From Clostridia bacterium (GTDB taxonomy: Bacteria > Bacillota > Clostridia > Oscillospirales > CAG-382), in assembly GCA_017646185.1 (NCBI GenBank), contig JAGCNA010000039.1, positions 1 to 5,198 on the forward strand: a stretch of 5,198 bases of DNA. The letters are read 5' to 3'. The translations under genes and the position numbers were made by a program. This document shows positions 1 through 5,198 of the stretch, one piece after another (position 1 is the first letter of the stretch; every line of letters starts with the position of its first letter). Below the pieces are notes generated by a model, which saw only the letters and a list, made by a program, of their open reading frames with translations, was not told where the DNA came from and searched no databases.

Positions 1-1
1 A

Positions 2-262
2 GCAATGGAGGCGGCCAAAGCCTGCGGCGCAAGGGGAGGCACCGTTTTACACGGCAGAGGAACCATTTCCAAGGAAGCGGAAAAGTTTTTCAATATCTCC
101 ATCCAGCCGGAAAAAGAAGTGGTTATGATCCTCGCAAGCGCTTCCCAATCGGACGATATCTTGAAGGGACTTTATAACGCCATCGGCACCTCCACCCAAG
201 CGCAGGGCATAGTCTTTGCCCTCCCCGTGGACGAAACCGCTGGTCTGGACACCAAGGAATAA
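2..262 (+). CDS. P-II family (GlnB/GlnK-like) regulatory protein, 5' end missing
   Basis: This is the C-terminal part of a small P-II-type protein, a family of trimeric cytoplasmic sensors that bind ATP/ADP and 2-oxoglutarate or other small effectors and regulate partner transporters or enzymes. The visible 86 codons read AAKACGARGGTVLHGRGT near the left edge, matching the P-II 'aGa.GGTv.hgRGt' segment. An EKEVVMIL beta strand follows, then a C-terminal GIVFALPVDETAGL stretch, the usual 'GiaF.lPVd...Gl' end of short Firmicutes P-II-like proteins. The frame is open to the window edge. The ATG at base 5 is probably internal, because family members carry about 20 more N-terminal residues including the first beta strand. 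The loop between RGT and EKE is about 16 residues and has no tyrosine like the uridylylated one of enteric GlnB, so classical uridylylation is unlikely (inference). The stop lies 11 bases before a terminator hairpin. The partner gene is not visible. The family call is fairly secure; the specific role is unknown. Confidence 0.82.
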   Translation, partial: AMEAAKACGARGGTVLHGRGTISKEAEKFFNISIQPEKEVVMILASASQSDDILKGLYNAIGTSTQAQGIVFALPVDETAGLDTKE

Positions 263-273
263 ATATTGCAAAT

Positions 274-305
274 AAAAAACAGAAGCAATTTTGCTTCTGT
301 TTTTT
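274..305. terminator. Bidirectional rho-independent terminator between convergent genes
   Basis: A perfect 15-base inverted repeat (274-288 against 291-305) surrounds a 2-base centre. The inner stem is CAGAAGCAA/TTGCTTCTG, and the outer part pairs six A with six T, so each strand ends its hairpin in a run of six U. It sits 11 bases after the stop of the P-II-like gene and 83 bases after the pilB stop on the opposite strand. It can therefore end transcription of both convergent units. The GC content of the stem is modest, so strength is uncertain. Confidence 0.88.
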
Positions 306-388
306 GATTTATCGCTTTAAGATATGGTAAATTTTTTCTACTCTGCCAATAGTTTTGAGCAAAACATAGCATTAATATTGCGCCAAAC
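306..388. other. Intergenic spacer, 3' untranslated region of the pilus operon
   Basis: This AT-rich spacer lies between the shared terminator and the pilB stop codon. The only structure I see is a short inverted repeat at 352-365 (GTTTTG, AG, CAAAAC), too small and without a U-tract to act as a terminator. No convincing gene is present on either strand. Confidence 0.6.
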
Positions 389-2077
389 CTATTCGACGCT
401 TAATGTCATCAACTCATTAATGCTTGTGTATCCGTTAAACACAAGATTTCGGCAGGAATTCCATAAAGGAACCATACCGTTTTCCATACTCATTTTGCGA
501 AGTTTTTCGGGGTCGCTTTCGGATATCACGGCGGCTCTCATATCATCGTTCATATGCATAATTTCGTGTACTGCGATACGGCCCTTATATCCGGTATTGT
601 TACAGAACTGACAGCCCTGCGGTCTTGCAATGCTGACCGGCTCGTTTATGCCCAGAATACTCATTTCTTTGGCAGAGGTACGGCCTTTCCTTTTACAAGC
701 GGGGCACAGACGTTTAACCAGGCGCTGAGCGATTACACCTACCAGCGCATCTGCAACCAGATATTTCGGTACGCCCATATCCCCCAGACGTACTATGGCA
801 CCGGGGGCGTCGTTTGTATGCAAAGTACTGAAAACCAAATGCCCCGTAATAGCGGAGCGAACCGCTATTTGCGCCGTTTCCTCGTCACGTATCTCTCCCA
901 CCATAATAATATCGGGGTCCTGACGGAGTATGGAACGAAGCGCAGCGGCAAATGTCATATTTGCCTTGGTATTGACCTGAGTCTGGTTGATTCCCTGCAT
1001 AACATATTCAACGGGGTCCTCAACGGTAACGATATTTTTCGTGCTGTCGTTAATTTCTTTAAGGAAGGAATAAAGCGTTGTGGTCTTACCGCATCCCGTA
1101 GGGCCTGTAAGTAAAATAATACCGTGAGGCTTAGACAGCATCTTGTCTACAATCTTGTTATCCTCTTCGGTAAATCCCAGATCAGCGCGGGTAAAACGGA
1201 AGGCTGTTTTATCCAGAATTCGGATAACGAATTTTTCGCCGAACACGGTAGGCAGAGTGGACACACGGAAATCGAATTCCTTTCCGCCGATAACCATATT
1301 TATTCTGCCGTCCTGGGGAATTCTGCGTTCTGCAATATTAAGTCCCGCCAAAATCTTAAGACGTGCGCAGATTGCGGAATACGCTTCGATAGGAAATTCC
1401 GCACGCTGCTGAAGATCGCCGTCGATACGGTAACGCACACGCACGTTCTTTTCGAAGGGCTCGATATGAATATCGCTGGCACGGTACGGAACAGCTTCTT
1501 TGATAATGGAATCTACCAAGCGCACCGCAGGATTGTTGATAACGTCATCCTCTTGCACCGCCGAAACGCCTTCGCCTCTCTGTGCGGCGGCAAGCTGTTC
1601 GGATTTTTCGCTGTTCAGATCCTCAAGAGCAGAGGTAGTGGATACAACAGCCGAAACCGAATCCACATATCTGTCTATCTGCTCCGAAGGAACCAGAATA
1701 TAATCAATAGGTCCGCTGAACTGAACAGCCAGCGCAGAACGGGTGTGGAAGTTCAGCGGTTTGCCGGTTGCTACCAGCAAAACTCCGTTTTTATCGTAAC
1801 TTACGGGAATTATCTTGTGTTTCTTAAGGAAATCATAGGAAAACAGATCAAACAATTCTTTGTCGATCTCCAGCATATCGATTTCCACCGAAGGCATACA
1901 GTAGTATTCGCCCAAAGCCTCCAGCTCTGCGGTTTCGGTAATAATTTCCTTTGCCAGCAAATAATCGCGCACGGGCATTTTAAGACGCTGGCATTCTTCA
2001 AGAATTGCATCGGCATCCTTACGGCGTACCAGATGCTTGTATATATAAAATTGTAAAAGCTCGTAGTTTGTATTCAT
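389..2077 (-). CDS. pilB: Type IV pilus assembly ATPase PilB (GspE/PulE family)
   Basis: This cytoplasmic hexameric ATPase powers pilin polymerisation through the membrane platform protein PilC. The 562 residues are full length for PilB/GspE. Residues about 1-140 form the N-terminal T2SSE_N/MshEN-like region, followed by a variable linker (about 141-180). The N2 domain has the ASDIHIEP segment (200-207) and the arginine-rich RVRYRIDGDLQ and RRIPQDGRI stretches. The catalytic core shows the Walker A motif GPTGCGKT (325-332), the Asp box TVEDPVE (351-357), a Walker B region DPDIIMVGEIRDEET (387-401) with its glutamate, and the His box TGHLVFSTLHTNDA (411-424). A tetracysteine zinc site, C458-x2-C461 and C489-x2-C492, is typical of extension ATPases and absent from PilT retraction ATPases, which favours PilB. 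It is the last gene of the cluster, after pilC with a 55-base gap. The ATG at 2077 is preceded directly by an in-frame TAA, so the start cannot lie upstream. A type II secretion GspE cannot be fully excluded. Confidence 0.95.
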   Translation of the reverse strand: MNTNYELLQFYIYKHLVRRKDADAILEECQRLKMPVRDYLLAKEIITETAELEALGEYYCMPSVEIDMLEIDKELFDLFSYDFLKKHKIIPVSYDKNGVLLVATGKPLNFHTRSALAVQFSGPIDYILVPSEQIDRYVDSVSAVVSTTSALEDLNSEKSEQLAAAQRGEGVSAVQEDDVINNPAVRLVDSIIKEAVPYRASDIHIEPFEKNVRVRYRIDGDLQQRAEFPIEAYSAICARLKILAGLNIAERRIPQDGRINMVIGGKEFDFRVSTLPTVFGEKFVIRILDKTAFRFTRADLGFTEEDNKIVDKMLSKPHGIILLTGPTGCGKTTTLYSFLKEINDSTKNIVTVEDPVEYVMQGINQTQVNTKANMTFAAALRSILRQDPDIIMVGEIRDEETAQIAVRSAITGHLVFSTLHTNDAPGAIVRLGDMGVPKYLVADALVGVIAQRLVKRLCPACKRKGRTSAKEMSILGINEPVSIARPQGCQFCNNTGYKGRIAVHEIMHMNDDMRAAVISESDPEKLRKMSMENGMVPLWNSCRNLVFNGYTSINELMTLSVE

Positions 2078-2092
2078 TTAAAGATTACGCAT

Positions 2093-2097
2093 CCTTC
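2093..2097 (-). promoter_or_regulatory. Probable but poorly placed ribosome binding site of pilB
   Basis: On the minus strand GAAGG lies 15 bases before the pilB ATG, longer than the usual 5-9 base spacing. It overlaps an upstream ATG (2092-2090) that is in frame but runs into TAA (2080-2078) after four codons, immediately before the pilB ATG. pilB translation may therefore be weak or coupled to events upstream. Confidence 0.4.
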
Positions 2098-2113
2098 CGA
2101 AAAACAGATTTAT

Positions 2114-2120
2114 CTCCTTT
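2114..2120 (-). promoter_or_regulatory. Strong Shine-Dalgarno-like sequence upstream of pilB with no conventional start nearby
   Basis: The minus strand reads AAAGGAG here, the best match to the anti-Shine-Dalgarno sequence in the pilC-pilB gap. It lies 36 bases ahead of the pilB ATG. The only codon at a normal distance is a CTG at 2107, in frame with pilB but stopped by the TAA at 2080-2078, giving a potential nine-codon mini-reading frame. It could be a remnant start region, a leader peptide or a ribosome standby site; none of these is shown. Confidence 0.4.
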
Positions 2121-2132
2121 TGGAAAAGCATA

Positions 2133-3350
2133 TCAGATATTAAGGCTTGTCATAATGGAAAGTATAGGAGAATATACGGCGATAAACAGCGTACCGATAA
2201 TTCCGCCCATTATAAGCAGCATAACCGGCTGGATCTTGGAGGTTACGGAATTGAGAGACGTTTCTACCTGATTATCAAAGAACAGGCAAGAGCGCATCAA
2301 TACCTCGTCCAGCGTGCCCGAACGTTCGCCGATAGTTACCATCTGAAGCATCATTCTGGGGAAAAGCTTATATGTTTCAAACGCAACGGTTATGGACATA
2401 CCCTGACGTACGCTTTCTGCCGCTTCGTGAAACTTTTTCTTTAAATAACGGTTGCTTATAATAACCTCTACCGAATCCAAAGCCGAGTTAAGGTCCATAC
2501 CGCTGGAAAGCAGCAGACCGAAAGCACGGGCGAAACGGGCGGTAAACAAATTGCGCTGTACGGTTTTTACAAAGGGCACGTAGGTTATCATTTTATCAAA
2601 AAAGAAAGCTCCCGATTCGGTGCGACTTATAAGAAAGATGATAAGACCTGCGGTTACGACTCCCGCCAGCATAATCAGCCAGTAGCTGAGCATGAAATCG
2701 GAAAGATCGTAAACAATTTTTGTAATACCGGTTATTTCCACATCCATCTGCGCCATAGCTTCACGGAAGGTGGGAACAACCACCAGCATCATAAGAATAA
2801 CGACGCCTACCGTCATCGCCAACAGCATCATAGGATAAGAAAGCGCGCTTTTTACCTTTGATTTTATTGCTTTTTCGCTTTCGTAATAATCGGCAAGAGA
2901 GCCGAATACCAGTTCCATTTTACCGCTGAGTTCGCCTACACGGACCATGCTTCTGAAAAAGTGAGGGAACACCTTTTTATGTTTATCCAAAGCGTCCGAA
3001 AGGAGCAGACCGCTTTTAACATCCTCGTAAATAACCTGCAAAAGATTGCGGAAATACGCAGAAAAATGCTGGTTGCGCAAAATATCCAAGCAATCCAATA
3101 TGGAAATACCGGAATTTTGCATTATAGAAAACTGACGGCAAAAATTGGTAAGCTCCGCAGTAGACACGGAACTGCCTACCGAAAGCGTAAAAAACGCCGA
3201 GGGCGTATCGTTGGTGTACGCCTTACAGGAGATCAAAAACAAGCTCTGCTTGGCAAGCTGTGCCGCCAGATCGTTTTCATCGTTGGCGATAAAGGTGCCT
3301 TTGATCTTCTGTTTTTGCAGATTAACTGCCGTATATTTAAACTTCTGCAC
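2133..3350 (-). CDS. pilC: Type IV pilus inner-membrane platform protein PilC (GspF family)
   Basis: PilC is the polytopic membrane protein that couples PilB motor movement to pilin insertion at the filament base. The 405 residues match the family's usual length of about 400. An N-terminal MQKFKYTAVNLQKQKIKGTFIA segment is the normal GspF opening ('f.Y.a.d..G..v.G.i.a'). Two homologous T2SSF repeats follow, at about 65-190 and 268-395. Each has the FxxxFxxxxxSGxxxxxAL-like helix (FCRQFSIMQNSGISILDCL and FARAFGLLLSSGMDLNSAL) and a GExSGxLxxV-like segment (GELSGKMELVF and GERSGTLDEVL). Hydrophobic membrane segments are at about 172-193, 222-242 and 374-396. The start is GTG at 3350, chosen because GGAGG lies seven bases ahead and the protein then begins at the conserved N-terminus. 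It follows pilD with a 24-base gap, and pilB follows it. Confidence 0.94.
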   Translation of the reverse strand: MQKFKYTAVNLQKQKIKGTFIANDENDLAAQLAKQSLFLISCKAYTNDTPSAFFTLSVGSSVSTAELTNFCRQFSIMQNSGISILDCLDILRNQHFSAYFRNLLQVIYEDVKSGLLLSDALDKHKKVFPHFFRSMVRVGELSGKMELVFGSLADYYESEKAIKSKVKSALSYPMMLLAMTVGVVILMMLVVVPTFREAMAQMDVEITGITKIVYDLSDFMLSYWLIMLAGVVTAGLIIFLISRTESGAFFFDKMITYVPFVKTVQRNLFTARFARAFGLLLSSGMDLNSALDSVEVIISNRYLKKKFHEAAESVRQGMSITVAFETYKLFPRMMLQMVTIGERSGTLDEVLMRSCLFFDNQVETSLNSVTSKIQPVMLLIMGGIIGTLFIAVYSPILSIMTSLNI

Positions 3351-3357
3351 AGCAATG

Positions 3358-3362
3358 CCTCC
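3358..3362 (-). promoter_or_regulatory. Ribosome binding site fixing the GTG start of pilC
   Basis: GGAGG on the minus strand sits seven bases before the GTG at 3350, an ideal spacing. It supports the non-ATG start of pilC and lies within the 24-base pilD-pilC gap. Confidence 0.85.
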
Positions 3363-3374
3363 GTAAAAAACTTT

Positions 3375-4166
3375 TTAACCTAAAATAATACCCATATACC
3401 ATTCAAGAATGGGCGCGCCCGCTAAAAGGGCAATAAGTATTCCCCCTACGATAAAGGGACCGAAGGGGTATTCCGTATCCTTATCCTGCTTTTTTGCACG
3501 GTTAAGGATAACCAACACGATACTGCCTACAACCGACCCGATAAGAACGGCAAAAACAAGCTTTTGCCAGCCCAAAAGAAGTCCTGCGGCTGCGGCGAGC
3601 TTTACATCGCCAAATCCCAAAGCTTCTTTCTTTAAAACCATAACCGCGCCGAAATACAGTAAAGCGAATACTCCGCCTCCTACCAAAGCGCCGATAATAT
3701 GATCGGCAGGCTTGGTGTATCCGTCATAAAACATACAGATAAGTCCGCAAACGGCTATCATAATGCTGAAGCGGTTAAATATGATCATATGCTCCAGATC
3801 AATATAAAAAACGCATATCAAAAGAGAGCAGGCAACGGCGGATACCACGGCGTATAAAGGGCTTTCCTGCCAGAACAGCGCCACGGAAAGGAGCCAGAGC
3901 GCCGTATTTGCCAATTCCACCACGGTATAACGCACCGAGATCGGCTGTTTACACTTGCGGCATTTACCGCCCAGCATAAGCCAAGAGAGAACGGGAATGT
4001 TATCGTACCATTTAAGCTTGTAATTACATGACGTGCAATGGGAACCGGGGAAAGCAAGGCTCATTTCACGGGGGAGGCGGTATATTACCACGTTAAGAAA
4101 GCTTCCCACACACAAGCCCAGCAGACCTGCAATAACGTATGCACAAATCAAAATATATTGCTCCAT
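3375..4166 (-). CDS. pilD: Prepilin peptidase PilD (A24 family, leader peptidase and N-methyltransferase)
   Basis: This integral membrane aspartic protease removes the short positively charged leader from type IV prepilins; bifunctional members also methylate the new N-terminus. The 263 residues are of normal length. The N-terminal domain (DiS_P_DiS type) has the GSFLNVVIYRLPR motif (21-33) and a complete zinc tetracysteine site, C44-x2-C47 and C69-x2-C72, the hallmark of bifunctional enzymes. The catalytic aspartates are D123 in YIDLEHMII and D187 in the GFGDVKL motif (184-190). About seven or eight hydrophobic segments span the protein, and PFGPFIVGG (234-242) near the C-terminus is also typical. 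One unusual point is that the proline normally found after the first catalytic Asp motif ('IPN/IPD') is phenylalanine (F130-N131). The ATG at 4166 has AGGAG six bases upstream. The gene sits between pilM-like and pilC, consistent with a dedicated pilus operon. Confidence 0.96.
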   Translation of the reverse strand: MEQYILICAYVIAGLLGLCVGSFLNVVIYRLPREMSLAFPGSHCTSCNYKLKWYDNIPVLSWLMLGGKCRKCKQPISVRYTVVELANTALWLLSVALFWQESPLYAVVSAVACSLLICVFYIDLEHMIIFNRFSIMIAVCGLICMFYDGYTKPADHIIGALVGGGVFALLYFGAVMVLKKEALGFGDVKLAAAAGLLLGWQKLVFAVLIGSVVGSIVLVILNRAKKQDKDTEYPFGPFIVGGILIALLAGAPILEWYMGIILG

Positions 4167-4172
4167 CCAAAA

Positions 4173-4177
4173 CTCCT
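4173..4177 (-). promoter_or_regulatory. Ribosome binding site of pilD
   Basis: AGGAG on the minus strand lies six bases before the pilD ATG at 4166 and inside the 21-base gap after the PilM-like stop codon. This fits translation from a shared transcript. Confidence 0.8.
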
Positions 4178-4187
4178 GTAAGAGATT

Positions 4188-5198
4188 TTAAAAGGTGTTT
4201 GCTTCGTTGTACTTATTAAGGAAAAATCCGCCGTAAAGCTCCAGATTTGCAAAAAGCGGGCTATCCGAATCTTCGGGCATAAGAGGTACGAAATTAAGAC
4301 CCCGTCCCTCGTGCTTTTTATTTACTACGTCAAAGAGGAATCTGTATTCGGAAGGCATATTTATATATACCGTATCCAGCTTTGCCAGAGATACAGTTTC
4401 CCGATTGTTTGTAATAAGATCCAACGCCCATTTTACAAAGATACGGAAGTTATCGTACATAAACTCTTCCTTTGTCTTGGGCACGGCACGCTGCATAAAT
4501 TTAGGCAGCTTTCTGCCGTTTTTGCTTAAAGTTCCGTCTGCGGCTATTTCGTATGTAGGTGTGCCTTCCTCGCCGTTTTCCGCTTCGGGAGCATAGCTTC
4601 CCTCCATAGTGAGCTGTTTTGCACGGGCACGCTCTTTTGCGTTAAGCACCAAAAGCTCTCCCGCACGGTGGTCAAACAGCATATCCTCCGATGCCAAGCG
4701 GGATTTATACATCATTGAATAACCGAAGGGCAGATCATAATACCCCATGGTGCAACCGCGGACAACCAATGCAAAACGGGCATATTCCGCCTTTATATCC
4801 AAAAGCAAAAATGTTTCGCCCCGCAATTTGGAATTAAGCGCCATTGCGCCGTTTACCATAGCGTTTGAAGCAAAGGTAGTGCCGGAAACAGCGACTCCGT
4901 TTTGAGAAAATGCTTCGGTTATGTTATCAAGCAGATCGCGGCGGATGCCCACCAGACCGTAGGTTGCGGTTTGTTTTGTCTGCTGAACGCCGTATGTCAT
5001 AAGATTAAGATCGCCGGCGTTGTTGTATATGGATTCGATCGCCAGACTGAGGGAATGCTGCATAGCCTTGCGGTGAATAACGGGGATATTTACCATATCC
5101 AGCATAAACAGACGGTCCGGCAGGATAAGTGAAGCTCTGCCAAAATCCGTTTCGGGATTTTTCTCCAATAGAGCTTTTACCGTCTTGCCGATACGGTC
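4188..5198 (-). CDS. Divergent PilM-like actin-fold pilus assembly protein, 5' end missing
   Basis: PilM is a cytoplasmic actin-like (FtsA/MreB-fold) protein that binds nucleotide and the N-terminus of PilN, and links the PilB-PilC motor to the alignment complex. The 336 visible codons are open to the window edge, so the N-terminus and the first phosphate loop are outside. I infer PilM-like from four features: the early GRASLILPDRLFMLDMVNIPVI segment (20-41 of the visible part), resembling the PilM 'v.lalPg..v..r.i..P' strand; a LLLDIKAEYARFALVVRGCTMGYYDLPFGY stretch (131-160), resembling the phosphate-2 strand pair 'vlvDiGa.tt.i.iv..g....r.lp.G'; a C-terminal YINMPSEYRFLFDVVN stretch (278-293), resembling 'i.l.Gg.a.l.gl'; and the position before pilD, pilC and pilB. 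The match is weak: glycine-rich nucleotide-contacting motifs are mostly replaced (IKA for IGA). Residues 198-240 form a charged, glycine-containing insertion likely to be disordered or a short hairpin. A TTG at 5168 is possible as a start but unlikely, since the reading continues upstream. It could be another pilus accessory protein of similar fold. Confidence 0.58.
   Translation of the reverse strand, partial: DRIGKTVKALLEKNPETDFGRASLILPDRLFMLDMVNIPVIHRKAMQHSLSLAIESIYNNAGDLNLMTYGVQQTKQTATYGLVGIRRDLLDNITEAFSQNGVAVSGTTFASNAMVNGAMALNSKLRGETFLLLDIKAEYARFALVVRGCTMGYYDLPFGYSMMYKSRLASEDMLFDHRAGELLVLNAKERARAKQLTMEGSYAPEAENGEEGTPTYEIAADGTLSKNGRKLPKFMQRAVPKTKEEFMYDNFRIFVKWALDLITNNRETVSLAKLDTVYINMPSEYRFLFDVVNKKHEGRGLNFVPLMPEDSDSPLFANLELYGGFFLNKYNEANTF

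Noticed and set aside
352..365. Small inverted repeat GTTTTG-AG-CAAAAC as a second terminator for pilB
   Set aside because: Only six pairs with a two-base centre, AT-rich, and no U-tract after it on either strand; the 274-305 hairpin is far better.
324..611. A 95-codon plus-strand frame starting in the intergenic spacer
   Set aside because: Most of it is antisense to the pilB 3' end, no ribosome site precedes it, and it begins just after a terminator without a promoter that I can recognise.
554..1114. A 186-codon open frame on the plus strand opposite the pilB catalytic core
   Set aside because: It is the reverse complement of the Walker and zinc regions of pilB, has no domain signature, and is best explained as a shadow frame.
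1124..2056. A 310-codon open frame on the plus strand opposite pilB
   Set aside because: It lies wholly antisense to the strongly supported pilB. The translation is rich in Phe, Asn, His, Cys and Arg without any recognisable motif, and there is no ribosome site; it is a shadow of pilB codon usage.
2961..3383. A 140-codon plus-strand frame opposite the pilC 5' part
   Set aside because: It overlaps a conserved GspF domain on the other strand and shows no protein family features.
5166..5168. TTG as the true start of the PilM-like gene
   Set aside because: The frame stays open for ten more codons to the window edge, no ribosome site is seen before the TTG, and the N-terminal actin-fold part expected for PilM would be missing.

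Overview
The window most likely comes from a Gram-positive, low-to-medium GC bacterium of the Clostridia (Bacillota). This placement is inferred from three things: AGGAG/GGAGG ribosome binding sites, intrinsic A/T-flanked terminators, and the pairing of a compact type IV pilus gene set with a short P-II-like protein of the anaerobic Firmicutes kind. A genus cannot be assigned from the sequence alone, although a Ruminococcus/Oscillospiraceae-like source would fit.

Layout: bases 2-262 (+ strand) carry the 3' part of a P-II (GlnB/GlnK-like) regulatory protein gene whose start lies outside the window. A perfect 15-bp inverted repeat with U-tracts on both strands (274-305) separates it from a convergent gene cluster on the minus strand that fills the rest of the window. 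In transcription order (right to left) the cluster is a divergent PilM-like actin-fold protein (5198-4188, 5' end cut off by the window edge), the prepilin peptidase PilD (4166-3375), the inner-membrane platform protein PilC/GspF (3350-2133) and the assembly ATPase PilB/GspE (2077-389). The gaps of 21, 24 and 55 bases suggest one operon ending at the shared bidirectional terminator.

Together the four minus-strand genes encode the cytoplasmic and membrane core of a type IV pilus (or type II secretion-like pseudopilus) machine. PilD cleaves the leader from prepilins. PilB hydrolyses ATP and drives PilC, which inserts pilin subunits into the growing filament. The PilM-like protein would be the cytoplasmic scaffold linking the motor to PilN/PilO-type partners. 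No pilin, PilT retraction ATPase or PilN/PilO gene lies inside the window; they may be upstream of 5198 or elsewhere.

I see no mobile element, CRISPR array, tRNA or rRNA, and no sign of a wholly new system. The points most worth a second look are the divergent PilM-like protein with its charged insertion, the odd translation-start region of pilB, and the M-D-C-B gene order with pilB last.
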